Shown here in pieces: positions 45,596 through 54,865 of a stretch of DNA of 64,000 nt; within the stretch, counting starts at the first letter, position 1, and the number at the start of each line of letters is the position of its first letter. The DNA lies in assembly GCF_900107935.1 (NCBI RefSeq), contig NZ_FNVG01000008.1, positions 124,001-188,000 of the forward strand, written 5' to 3'. Origin of the DNA: Vibrio hangzhouensis (GTDB lineage: Bacteria > Pseudomonadota > Gammaproteobacteria > Enterobacterales > Vibrionaceae). A model generated the notes under the pieces. It saw nothing but the letters and a program-made list of their open reading frames with translations. It was not told the DNA's origin and ran no database searches. Position numbers and translations under genes: made by a program.

Positions 45596-46164
45596 TGATC
45601 CCGGACACCAAATTAGGTGGTAAAGTCTCCACCATAAATGAGGTGTTCAATGGCAAAACGACAACGACGTACATTTTCTTCTGAGTTCAAAATGGATGCT
45701 GCGAGCTTGGTTTCGATCAAGGCTACTCAATAGCTGAAGCAGCACGCTCTTTAGATGTTGGTGATACAGCCTTGCGCCGCTGGGTCGATCAACTAAAGAT
45801 AGAGCGTGGCGCTGCTGGTAGTCGGACTCTTGCTTCTATGCTGCAGTCTGAAGGCTTCGAAGTTGAACGATTCAAAGTACGAAAGCTTATGCAAGAAGCT
45901 GAGCTGATAAGCAAACAACCAGGCTCGCACCGCTATAAGCAGGCTAAGTCAGAACGACCAGATATCCCGAATCTGCTGAAGCGTGAGTTCTCCGTTGCTA
46001 CGCCAAATGAAGTTTGGTGTGGTGATATTAATTACATCTGGTCAGGCTAAGAGACATCAGCTATTACTTGATGGACTACTGCAATAGGCAACTGCCTCAC
46101 CAAGCAAATGATGGGCTGTCGCCAGTTAATGCCGAAAATCGGCTTAAATCAGTGTCCGGAATTT
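45596..46164 (+). mobile_element. Internally deleted IS3-type insertion element
   Basis: Inverted ends share CCGGACAC (45601-45608) and GTGTCCGG (46152-46159). From 45650 the reading M-A-K-R-Q-R-R-T-F-S-S-E-F-K is an OrfA start, broken by a one-base shift near 45712, then A-E-A-A-R-S-L-D-V-G-D-T-A-L-R-R-W-V. OrfA runs directly into an internal part of OrfB (L-A-S-M-L-Q-S-E-G-F-E-V then F-S-V-A-T-P-N-E-V-W-C-G-D-I), which stops at 46050. Most of the catalytic region is deleted. The element cannot move by itself but might be moved in trans. Confidence 0.75.
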
Positions 46165-46367
46165 GTTGTCCACTATACACCCAGCAATAATGGGTTTTAG
46201 AGTGTTAAACAAAAGGCTGCTCTCCACGGCTCCCGCCAATTTTAACTCACATCATGTTTCTAACTCTTGTCATTGTTAAAACACTCCAACAGCTTCTATC
46301 CTGATTCATTATGCAAAATGAAATGCAACCCAATGCACTTGGGTAAACCGATCACAAGGAGGGGACG

Positions 46368-47000
46368 GTGAAACAACCTCAACGCGTTAAATCTCTAGAG
46401 GAACTAGGTAGAGTCAGACTCTCTCCAAATTTCTTCATGCGCGATTTTTTGTATTCCGAGATCTCACAAATAGAAGGGATCCCAAATATTCCAGACTATC
46501 CCGATATCGCCATTCAGTCTGGTCGCCAACTTTGCGACAAAGTGTTAGAGCCCATCCAGAGTCAGTTCGGCCGTATATCGATTCGTTCTGCGTATCGCTC
46601 ACCTGCCGTGAATGCCAAAGGTGCGGAGAATAAAAACCAGTACAACTGTGCCCGAAATGAGGCTAACTACGCTGGTCACATCTGGGACTATAAAGATAAA
46701 GACGGATACATTGGCGCAACGGCGTGTATCGTCGTGAACTCGTTTTTACCTTACTACGAAAGAACAGGCCACTGGCAAGCTCTCGCCTGGTGGATTCATG
46801 ACAACGTGCCTGATTACTCAAGCATGTATTTTTTCCCAAAACTGGCTGCATTCAATATTTCGTGGCATGAAAAACCAACAAAAGAGATTAAGAGCCATAT
46901 CCTCAACTCAAGAGGCATTCTGACCAGGCCCGGTATGGGCAATTTTGAAGGGCGTCATAACCATGAGTATGACCTTATGTTGAGGGAAGTCATGGGGTGA
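46368..47000 (+). CDS. M15-like peptidase-fold protein
   Basis: 210 residues from a GTG with a strong AAGGAGGGG site. The middle resembles M15/hedgehog-type zinc peptidases: I-R-S-A-Y-R-S-P-A-V-N near residue 73, A-G-H-I-W-D near 103 (the His and Asp of the metal site) and N-I-S-W-H-E-K-P near 163 (the third ligand). No signal peptide, so it would act inside the cell, which is unusual for a wall peptidase. Function unclear; it lies alone in accessory DNA between an IS element and a HEPN gene. Confidence 0.6.
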   Translation: MKQPQRVKSLEELGRVRLSPNFFMRDFLYSEISQIEGIPNIPDYPDIAIQSGRQLCDKVLEPIQSQFGRISIRSAYRSPAVNAKGAENKNQYNCARNEANYAGHIWDYKDKDGYIGATACIVVNSFLPYYERTGHWQALAWWIHDNVPDYSSMYFFPKLAAFNISWHEKPTKEIKSHILNSRGILTRPGMGNFEGRHNHEYDLMLREVMG

Positions 47001-47108
47001 ATGGTGGTGGGTAATTAACAACATTCAAATATTGCTCAACAGATCAAACATTAAGCAACAAAACACTTATATACTAACAAACATCCATTGCAGAATTGTA
47101 GCTAACAT

Positions 47109-47765
47109 ATGCCAGATTACACCGTATTGAAGACGCGTCAAAGAGTAGAGCGAACTACTTATCCTCAAAACCTTAGCCTGCGAATTCATAGAGCATTGAG
47201 TTGGCTCAACAAATCCGAACAGTGTGATGATGACGACTCTAAGTTTATCTTTTTATGGATCGCGTTTAACTCTGCCTATGCTCAAGAATTTGAACAGCGG
47301 GATAGTTACGGAGAACAAGGGCTCTACGGGGAGTTTCTAAAGAAGCTCGTTGAGTGTGATAAGAACAATCAACTGCACGAACTTGTTTGGAACGAGTACT
47401 CAAATGCTATTCGGGTTATCCTAGATAATGAGTTTATTCTTCAGGCCTATTGGAATTTCCATGCAGGTCGAATTGATGAAGAGAGCTGGAAAGAAGAGCG
47501 CTTTAAAGCAAAGGTTGCCGCAAACAAGGCGCTTAGCAACAATGACACTGCAAAAGTCCTCTCTATTGTTTTTTCTCGTCTTTATACGTTACGTAACCAA
47601 TTAATCCATGGAGGCGCAACCTATCTAAGCTCGGCCAACAGACAACAAATAAAAGATTGCTCTAGTATTCTCGAAAAACTGGTACCGCTAATCATTGAGG
47701 TCATGATGGACTCTGCTGACCAGGTCTGGGGAGATGCGGTTTATCCGCTTATCAGCGATAGTTAG
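47109..47765 (+). CDS. HEPN-domain-like protein
   Basis: 218 residues, mostly helical. The C-terminal half has L-Y-T-L-R-N-Q-L-I-H-G-G near residue 165, the R-x4-H catalytic pattern of HEPN RNases. The N-terminal W-L-N-K and F-L-W-I-A-F-N-S-A-Y block fits large HEPN-like proteins seen in accessory regions. No partner nucleotidyltransferase is adjacent. A role in stress or phage response is possible from the family only. Confidence 0.6.
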   Translation: MPDYTVLKTRQRVERTTYPQNLSLRIHRALSWLNKSEQCDDDDSKFIFLWIAFNSAYAQEFEQRDSYGEQGLYGEFLKKLVECDKNNQLHELVWNEYSNAIRVILDNEFILQAYWNFHAGRIDEESWKEERFKAKVAANKALSNNDTAKVLSIVFSRLYTLRNQLIHGGATYLSSANRQQIKDCSSILEKLVPLIIEVMMDSADQVWGDAVYPLISDS

Positions 47766-47865
47766 AAGACCTTGCCACAGTAGACGCTTATTGAAGGCCT
47801 CATTGCATTACAGGCATCGTCTTGTCTTCATTCCAAAGCAAGCACGAATGAGCAAGTAGCCAAAA

Positions 47866-48774
47866 TCACGCTCCTTTGCCCCGAAAACTCACTACTCCCC
47901 AAATCCCCACAACTATTGAGAATGTGGTGACCAGTCCAGCTAGCGACAACGAAGGAAGCGAGACCAGCAGCTGAGTGTCGTTACCGCCTCCCGCCATGAC
48001 TGCACCTATCCCCATCATAATACCCGCGGCAAAGTGCTTGGTGACTTGTGGAACAGACGTGCTTTCAAACTTGAAAGAGCTCGTTAATAGCGCGGCAACG
48101 ACCATGCCAATCACCAAAAATGCGAACAGGTAAAAGCGCTCTACCCTAGGCCAACTCTCCTCTTGACCATTCCAGAGCGATAGACCCATTGATTTGAATA
48201 GTCCACTTGGCGTCCAGTGTGGTTCATAGATGAAAACCAACCCTGCCATCAAACCAATCCCCAGCATCGAAAGCCAAAGATTCCTCGTTTCTGTGCTCGA
48301 ACGAAAGGCTAAGACCAGTAATACTGCAGATACGACGATGAGTATCCCAAGTAGGGTGGAAACCGCCATTGAATATGGAGAGACAGCCCCCCCTTTCAAT
48401 ATATCCGCTAACGTAAGCCATGCCACCAACCACCCGGCAACAGTAGCAAACATGACGATTTGGCCCCTAGCAAAGCGACTAATGGTCGATACCCCACAAC
48501 CTCCGTTGAATGCCGCCCCCATGCCGAAAATCAGACCACCAGCAGCGGACCAAAGTGTTGGATAACTTGGAGAGTAATTCACGGGGTACTCAAACCAGTA
48601 TGAGATGGCGATCGCTACCCATACTAAGGTACCACTTAACAAAATAGATAGTAGAAACACGGGCTTTCCAGAAACGGCTTCTTTCACACCACGTACCATG
48701 CATAATCCGGTGGTTTGAGCCAAAAAGCCTATGGTAGCGATAAATACTAGCGACAGAATAAGCATATGAGTCAC
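47866..48774 (-). CDS. YeeE/YedE-family sulfur-compound transporter
   Basis: 302 residues with about eight or nine membrane segments. Characteristic short helices with Cys are present: T-T-G-L-C-M-V-R-G near residue 21 and F-G-M-G-A-A-F-N-G-G-C-G-V-S near residue 85. These match the thiosulfate/sulfur transport family (TsuA-like), where Cys residues pass the sulfur compound. It is next to the predicted DNA sulfur modification island, though no link is proven. Convergent with the HEPN gene. Confidence 0.85.
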   Translation of the reverse strand: MTHMLILSLVFIATIGFLAQTTGLCMVRGVKEAVSGKPVFLLSILLSGTLVWVAIAISYWFEYPVNYSPSYPTLWSAAGGLIFGMGAAFNGGCGVSTISRFARGQIVMFATVAGWLVAWLTLADILKGGAVSPYSMAVSTLLGILIVVSAVLLVLAFRSSTETRNLWLSMLGIGLMAGLVFIYEPHWTPSGLFKSMGLSLWNGQEESWPRVERFYLFAFLVIGMVVAALLTSSFKFESTSVPQVTKHFAAGIMMGIGAVMAGGGNDTQLLVSLPSLSLAGLVTTFSIVVGIWGVVSFRGKGA

Positions 48775-49270
48775 CTGAAACGGGTTGAAAAGGCGCTATC
48801 AGTAACTATAGTCAGCCTTACTTTATTTCGCATTTGACACACAATCGGCGTTGTAAAGCACCTCGATGTAATTGAAGACATCCTTACGAGCTTCATCCTG
48901 TGTAACGCAGTTCTCCCTTTTTATATATTAAGTTTTAAAGATCTTTCTCCGGACATCCTCGCTATTAGATGATGAGTTCTTTTAGCTTGATCACGCGCTT
49001 TGGAAGATCCTCATTTGCATGAGGATGACGGCATTTTTGTTGTTGAAGTAGAAGAACGAAAAAGCCCAGCATTTCTTCTGGGACTCGAAGAGTGATATAT
49101 CAAAGTTAGTCGTTTAATTCATTGAATTAAACGCAGTTATATGAAAATTTCATTAGATTTTAGAACGGTACCGGCAAACCACCCGATTCGTTCTACTAAA
49201 ACCTCGCAACTCTAAGACAACGACTATAATCTTAACAGTACTAAAGCATCGTAAAAAATGGACACTTCAC
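48775..49270. repeat. Intergenic region with hairpin repeat and 23-bp palindrome
   Basis: About 495 bp without a gene. ATCCTCAT (49007-49014) pairs with ATGAGGAT (49019-49026), looking like a dispersed intergenic repeat (REP-like) common in Vibrio. CGTTTAATTCA (49111-49121) and TGAATTAAACG (49123-49133) form a perfect palindrome around one base, a candidate operator for the gene that starts at 49271. Confidence 0.45.
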
Positions 49271-49558
49271 ATGGATGATACCGAACTAGACAAAAAACTA
49301 AAATCCGTCGGTAAAGCAGCTTTCGTAACCAACTATGAGCTTTTCCAAAATTTCACTGCGGGAAGGATTTCACGCGCAGATGCAATTGAAGCCTTAGTGA
49401 CAAAGAAAGTCAGCAATGAGGCTGGTGCTGCCATACGGAATGGCAATGCAAAACTAATCTTTGAAAGCGGCAGAGAACTGGACGCACTTGATTTGGTACT
49501 TCAGTCCAATCGAGTAAATGACGATATACGAGATTTAGCTCGAAAGCTCAGGAGGTGA
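49271..49558 (+). CDS. Small uncharacterised protein upstream of decayed GmrSD-like gene
   Basis: 95 residues, charged and helical, with no recognised domain (M-D-D-T-E-L-D-K-K-L ... D-L-A-R-K-L-R-R). Its last codons contain AGGAGG, which would serve as the ribosome site for the next reading frame, so the two were probably one operon. It may be the antitoxin-like or immunity partner of the broken gene, or an unrelated gene joined by deletion. Confidence 0.5.
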   Translation: MDDTELDKKLKSVGKAAFVTNYELFQNFTAGRISRADAIEALVTKKVSNEAGAAIRNGNAKLIFESGRELDALDLVLQSNRVNDDIRDLARKLRR

Positions 49559-49560
49559 AC

Positions 49561-50474
49561 GTGGATAGTGCTGAACATGTTATGAGTTTGTCAAGACACC
49601 CCTATCTTGATAAAGCTAACTTTTGTATTAAAGCAATAAAATCAGCAAATCATAGAATTGTATGCGGTTTGTTCTTGGATTTTTATAATCAGCTTAAGGT
49701 TTCTGGGTTTAGTTATGAAAAGCTCTCTGATTTTATTGAGGTTATATTGGCAACTACGGCATTTTTTGTACGATATCGCTCTTATTCTTCCAGTACCGAC
49801 GGAATAGATAATGTATATAGATTAATTCTAAGCGAAAAAGTCACTAAAAATGCCGTACCTTGCCGAAAAGTGTCCGATGTTAAAATTAGCATGAGACGCT
49901 ATCTTCAAGATAGAGGCAGAAGTGACAAGGTACTTGGCTACATGTAGTAAGGTCTCAAGACATATATAAAAATCGCAAAGACTTATCAAAATTAGTGCTT
50001 TTGCTATCATTTGAATCCAGCAGTCATGACACAGCAGCACCCGGCCATCTATGTGACAGCGTTAGTTCCTTAGTCAGCTATCTTACTCTTGCCGTATGGT
50101 ATAAGTCTCATACTATTGAACATGTATGGCCTCAGAATCCTAATTCGAACTGGCCTAATTGCTTGGACTCTACGCTACACCTTAATGCTATAGGAAACCT
50201 ATCTATATTACCTTCATCTGAGAATAGCATAGCAAGTAATAAAAACTGGAGTGATAAAAAGGCCATCTATGCCATATTATCGGAGCTTAGCTTAAATAAT
50301 AAGGAGACGATGGCTGCTGAAGCACGACATAATAAAGTGATAACAGCCAATCAAGCCTACACTCTCCTGAAGCAATCAAAACTGCACCCGCATATCGTAG
50401 CACTAGCTAATTGTGATAGCTGGGATGCTTCATATGTAGAAGCTCGGGGGAAAAATTTACTTGAACGTGTATGA
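49561..50474 (+). pseudogene. Truncated, frameshifted GmrSD-like (DUF1524) gene
   Basis: A first frame (GTG at 49561 to a stop at 49947) and a second (49950s-50474) together resemble the middle and end of GmrSD/DUF262-DUF1524 proteins. The first part has L-S-R-H-P-Y-L-D-K-A and A-F-F-V-R-Y-R-S-Y-S. The second has the HNH-type nuclease motif T-I-E-H-V-W-P-Q-N-P followed by L-N-A-I-G-N-L-S-I-L and N-K-N-W-S-D-K-K. The N-terminal DUF262 domain with its DGQQR motif is missing, and at least one frameshift near 49930-49960 separates the parts. Probably a dead modification-dependent restriction gene. Confidence 0.65.
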
Positions 50475-50535
50475 AATAAAACTGAAGAGTGGATTTGATA
50501 TAATTTTCACAAATTAAGTTGAGCTAAAAATCAGC

Positions 50536-50563
50536 AGCTCTAATATGTACTCATATTAGAGCT
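50536..50563. terminator. Bidirectional terminator
   Basis: AGCTCTAATATG (50536-50547) pairs perfectly with CATATTAGAGCT (50552-50563) around TACT, followed by ATTTTTC on the plus strand and by GATTTTTAG after the hairpin on the minus strand. It ends both the decayed gene and the leftward sspBCD-like operon. Confidence 0.85.
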
Positions 50564-50584
50564 ATTTTTCTTGTATTGCCTGGA

Positions 50585-51484
50585 CTACTTATAACAAGTA
50601 ATACAAGCCCCACCACCTTCTTCAAGATCGTACATGGCATCCATGTCTAAGGTGTCGATGAGCTGACTTTCATCAACCATGGCGTGCATACCGAGCTTTC
50701 TTCTTCGCTCACGCGCTTTCTTTTTGAGGAAGCGTGCTTGAGTTTCTTCATGATTCCTTTTTATTTCCGCTATGCGCTCCGGGTCTTCAAGAGTCTCCAA
50801 AGGTTCATTTGGGCCCATCCAGAAGAAGGTTTCACCGTTGGCGCTTGTTTCTGCACGTTTCTCGTAGGCTTTTGCCTCTTCAAATGCTTCTGGGTGTTCT
50901 TCACGTAACCGAACCCACTCAATTTTTCGCTGGAAAAAGCAGAAAGTACAGCCAGAGCGCGAACGCCAGTTATAGTATTTAGGAAGACCAAGCCCTGCGC
51001 TATCAAGAATATCAAAGACACCTTGTTTTTTAATACCATCTTCTGCAAAAGGCATTTTAATTGTTAGGTATTGCTGATTCTCGTTTGGTCTGTAACCATC
51101 ACGCCAAGGTTCGTCAGCACGAATACCAACGTAAGATATCACTTCATAGCCTTCATCAAGAAATGGTCTGATCCACTTCTCGAATGGCTCGAGCTTCATG
51201 CGAATCGTGCACCATCGTTGTTGGCCAGCAGGCAAAAAATTGTTGTGTTGTTCTAACCAATAATCGAAACCTTTTTTGTCGTTGATGTGCGAAATAGGTT
51301 TACCGAGTACAATTTCTAATTGCTCTAGGTATTCATAGACTTCTGGTAGCTCTTTACCGGTGTCGGTAAAGAAATACTCGATATCAATCTCTGGGTAGTT
51401 TCTTGCCATGTAAACTGCTAACGCAGCGCTGTCTTTACCGCCTGAGAGCCCTAATACATGTTTTACTTTGCGTGGTTCCGTCAT
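50585..51484 (-). CDS. sspD: DndC/SspD-like PP-loop sulfurtransferase (PAPS reductase family)
   Basis: 299 residues from the ATG at 51484 (TTG 6 bp earlier is the alternative). The ATP-pyrophosphatase loop L-S-G-G-K-D-S is at residues 13-19. Cysteines that can hold an Fe-S cluster or shuttle sulfur are in R-W-C-T-I-R near 92, S-G-C-T-F-C-F-F-Q-R near 180 and the final A-C-I-T-C-Y-K. In DNA phosphorothioation this enzyme adenylates the DNA backbone for sulfur insertion. It is third in a leftward set with a DUF4007 protein and a large ATPase, which is the SspBCD arrangement. It could also be called DndC by family, but no DndE lies beside it. Confidence 0.8.
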   Translation of the reverse strand: MTEPRKVKHVLGLSGGKDSAALAVYMARNYPEIDIEYFFTDTGKELPEVYEYLEQLEIVLGKPISHINDKKGFDYWLEQHNNFLPAGQQRWCTIRMKLEPFEKWIRPFLDEGYEVISYVGIRADEPWRDGYRPNENQQYLTIKMPFAEDGIKKQGVFDILDSAGLGLPKYYNWRSRSGCTFCFFQRKIEWVRLREEHPEAFEEAKAYEKRAETSANGETFFWMGPNEPLETLEDPERIAEIKRNHEETQARFLKKKARERRRKLGMHAMVDESQLIDTLDMDAMYDLEEGGGACITCYK

Positions 51485-51496
51485 ATACAACCTAAC

Positions 51497-54400
51497 TTAA
51501 TCTTGGGCCTGCAGTGTTTTTTTCAGCAATTGCTGCAACACGTTGATCTTGTCGAACTCATCGAGGCCATTTAGCTGGGATTCAATCGCGCTCATAGCGG
51601 GTTGCAGCTGTTCTGACTCAGTTGTTCGGATCTCTTTCTTGTATGAAGTTAACTTTCCATCATCACCTTCGAGCACGAGAGAAACCATTTTTGTTTTTGT
51701 GCTTGGTGTAGAGTCTTCAGAAGTGCGACTGGATTTTAGCACACTCAGAAAGTCTTGCGCATAACTACTGATTTGGTTCTCTGCAGTTTGCAGCAGATTT
51801 TCATTCCAGTTTTGCTTACCACGGCCGGTTGCGATTTGAATCATGCTTTCTAACCACTGCAGTAAGCCGGTGTCACTTTTCGCCAATTCTCTCGCAAAGG
51901 CTTTGAGCCTTAGGTCACCAGAATGATTCTCGACATAACGACACATCTCTTGCAGTTCGTCGCCTGTTTCAGGGAAGATCGCTTTTACCTTCTCTTTGAT
52001 ATTGCCAAGCATTAGCTCGTGTTTTTGACGCAGTGTTAAAAAGCTAGCTTCCAGTATGTCAATTTTCTGATCTAGCTCTTTGCTATGCTCGGTATCGAGT
52101 TCATTAAATAAGTCTTTAATCAACAGCGTGTGAGGGTCATTCGCCTGCAAGAACAGGTCACGAATTCTCAAATAACGCTTGTTTGTCTCAGCATCACCAG
52201 GCACCAAATTGTGAGCATTTTTAACCCATTGAGGTAGGTTGTGAATGGTAGTGACCAATGGTGTTGCCACTGATAGTATGGTGTTTTTGATATCGCGGTT
52301 AGTCTCATTGGCCGCGAACATAGCAAGCCGTTGAAGCCATGCCTCTTCTTTGGGCTCTAAAACCACATATTTAACCGCAAGATCTTCAGGCTTTTTGATG
52401 AGCTTATGAACGTAATCCTCATCAGGTTCAGCGATAAAGGCAAAGTCACCCGATAAATCACGCTCATAGAAGGCGATGTCATCGCCCATTGACTTCATAA
52501 ACGCCAACAGGAAGACCGGAACGACGCCTTTCGTTAGGCCATAGGGTGCTTGTGTCCATATGGCCGCGATTTCAGAGAGCTTAACTTCTGAGCCTTGGTT
52601 TTTCTTAAGAAGGCGTTCTGCTGCTTCAAACAGAGCTGTCAACTTAGGATTTAGGTTGTTTCTATGCCAGTGATGTCCACTTTCCGCCTCTGCCGTGTGA
52701 ATGGACGTATTCTTTAGGCAGCTGATGTACATAGATTTCTCTGGAGGAAACCCTTGGATACCTAACCCTTCTTCAGCGCCGTTATCAAGCATGGCTTCAA
52801 GCAGCTTTTTCAAAGCAGATACCGCGGTGCCAGAGAGTTTGTTACGGTTCACTAGCTCATTATGTATCTTGGGTGTTTGACTGAAGATACTATCAGCTGC
52901 GAAAGTTGCTATTTCACTGAGAGTTTCTTCCCCATACTGGGCACCGTTATGTATCCAATGAGCACTCTCAAAAGCTGCGGCTAGCGTTATATCAATGGCA
53001 CTGTCGACATTAAACGTACGAGCTTCATGCTCATCACGGGCGACTTTGTCATGTATTAATATATCGCCTGTTTTCTTATCACTTTTAATCAGTGCAAGCG
53101 CATACTTCTCAGCGGCAAGTGTGCGGATCTCTTCGGCATTTTTTGCACAAGCAATAATGAGAGACTTGTTTTTGTTTGTGAGCTCGATGAGTTCTTTTTC
53201 TGGGGCTTCATTGAGCAAAAGAATAAAGTTCGCAAATGCACCGTGGCGTTGAGTTTCTACTTCAGTGACGTTAAGCCCTTGCAGGCGATTAACGACACTC
53301 AGCTCCGCCCAGCGCAAAGTACCAAATTCGTGGTAATGTCCTTTCGCCATAACTTGGGCGCTGTAATGGAGGCGATCGACCGCTTCAGTACTTTGACTAA
53401 GTTGTTCGATTTTTTCTTCAACCAACCCAGTTATATCGAGATCTGATCCTTCGAATACAACCCAAGATGAAAGGTGCTTTCGATATACAATGCATGACGC
53501 ATCTTTAAGCTGCTTAAGGCAATCTTCAAGCTCTTTAGGGGCGGTGATACAAGATAGCGTGAGCAAAATCTTGTCTGTAGCCATTAAGTTGGCAGGCTTA
53601 CCAAACAGGGTAATCAGCGCAATGGCTTTTAGCAGCGCAATGGTTTCTGGTGCTAAGTCCTCGCGGGTAGCTTTGCGTATAGCATCTTTTGCAGTCGCAA
53701 ACCCGTGACCGTCCGGCGAGCCTAAGATGGTATGCTCCATATTCGCTTCAAGGTAATCCCATAAGTCGATTAAGTCATAGCGTGCACTCAAGTCATCAAT
53801 ATTATCTTGCAGGAAGCTTTGAAAGCTGTATTGCTCATGAGAGTTTAAGAAGCTAAATGTACTGCGCTCATTCTGGCTAAAACGGCGTTTGGCTATAGGA
53901 CCAAGCAACAGCGCTGTAAGGGGATGCAGTGGAACACATTTTTCTAAACGAGTTTCAAGCTGTGCTTTTCGTTGTGCATTGTCATCAAGCGCGGCAAGTA
54001 CACGTTTTACTAAAGCGTCACCCTTACCATGGTTAAGGTCTCGAGTCTTGATGGAGTTGCCAATTAGCGCAACTGTCTCGTCTGTCGAGACGTTATAAGC
54101 GATATCACTGTAGCGCCCCTGGATTTTAGCCCACTCATTTTGCAGTTTTGTGCCACGCTCTTTTGCATACTCGCTAAAAGCTTGGTGAAGCAAACCGAGG
54201 AAAATGACTGGCGTATCAATACGCGACAGTTCTTCTGCGACATCCTGAAACAGGTGCAGATCACCCCCTTGGCGGTTAATGAACTCAAGGCTTTTACCCA
54301 TCTCATCCGCAATGAGTAGAATCCCGTCAACTTCTTGATGAATATCAGCAAACAGGGCCTTCCAAATGCTAATTAGAGCACTATCGCTGTCTACGACAAC

Positions 54401-54862
54401 GTCTTTGTATTGATTTAGGTGTGTTTGTGTGTTCGGGTGCTCTTCTAGCGCTTTAAGCGTGGCATTCCAAAAGGATTCAACCGGTCCAGTGACTCCCCCA
54501 ACCGCGCGGATCTGCAGCCAGCCTTTGGTATCTTGCTCATTGCTGTCGGCAGAAATGACCTCTTGAAGTAACTTTTTTGAGTCTTCATTAATGGTCCCTA
54601 GTGCTGCGTCACGAATGTTTGCATCTGAGTGCAACAGGCCAGCCATGAGTAGCGCGACTGTAGACTTACCGGAGCCATACGCGCCGGTTAATGTGTAAGC
54701 ACGTTGTTTGCTTTGAACATATTGGCGAAATAAGGTTTCAAGAGATGCTTGGGCGGTGCCGTGATAAATCAACCCTGGGAAGAAATCAGGGCTTAAATCG
54801 CTGTCAATTCGCGTCGAACGTTGATGACGAACAGCAATAGAGTAATGCGGAGCGTTAGTCAC
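51497..54862 (-). CDS. sspC: Large P-loop ATPase, SspC-like
   Basis: 1121 residues. N-terminal Walker A T-G-A-Y-G-S-G-K-S (residues 59-67), Walker B G-I-L-L-I-A-D-E-M-G-K near residue 180, then F-L-G-L-L-H-Q-A-F as a sensor-like segment. The rest is helical with no other domain I can name. Size and place between the DUF4007 gene and the PP-loop gene fit SspC, the ATPase of single-strand phosphorothioation; a BrxC-type ATPase is the main alternative on sequence alone. It starts 3 bp after the DUF4007 stop. Confidence 0.7.
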   Translation of the reverse strand: MTNAPHYSIAVRHQRSTRIDSDLSPDFFPGLIYHGTAQASLETLFRQYVQSKQRAYTLTGAYGSGKSTVALLMAGLLHSDANIRDAALGTINEDSKKLLQEVISADSNEQDTKGWLQIRAVGGVTGPVESFWNATLKALEEHPNTQTHLNQYKDVVVDSDSALISIWKALFADIHQEVDGILLIADEMGKSLEFINRQGGDLHLFQDVAEELSRIDTPVIFLGLLHQAFSEYAKERGTKLQNEWAKIQGRYSDIAYNVSTDETVALIGNSIKTRDLNHGKGDALVKRVLAALDDNAQRKAQLETRLEKCVPLHPLTALLLGPIAKRRFSQNERSTFSFLNSHEQYSFQSFLQDNIDDLSARYDLIDLWDYLEANMEHTILGSPDGHGFATAKDAIRKATREDLAPETIALLKAIALITLFGKPANLMATDKILLTLSCITAPKELEDCLKQLKDASCIVYRKHLSSWVVFEGSDLDITGLVEEKIEQLSQSTEAVDRLHYSAQVMAKGHYHEFGTLRWAELSVVNRLQGLNVTEVETQRHGAFANFILLLNEAPEKELIELTNKNKSLIIACAKNAEEIRTLAAEKYALALIKSDKKTGDILIHDKVARDEHEARTFNVDSAIDITLAAAFESAHWIHNGAQYGEETLSEIATFAADSIFSQTPKIHNELVNRNKLSGTAVSALKKLLEAMLDNGAEEGLGIQGFPPEKSMYISCLKNTSIHTAEAESGHHWHRNNLNPKLTALFEAAERLLKKNQGSEVKLSEIAAIWTQAPYGLTKGVVPVFLLAFMKSMGDDIAFYERDLSGDFAFIAEPDEDYVHKLIKKPEDLAVKYVVLEPKEEAWLQRLAMFAANETNRDIKNTILSVATPLVTTIHNLPQWVKNAHNLVPGDAETNKRYLRIRDLFLQANDPHTLLIKDLFNELDTEHSKELDQKIDILEASFLTLRQKHELMLGNIKEKVKAIFPETGDELQEMCRYVENHSGDLRLKAFARELAKSDTGLLQWLESMIQIATGRGKQNWNENLLQTAENQISSYAQDFLSVLKSSRTSEDSTPSTKTKMVSLVLEGDDGKLTSYKKEIRTTESEQLQPAMSAIESQLNGLDEFDKINVLQQLLKKTLQAQD

Positions 54863-54865
54863 GGC

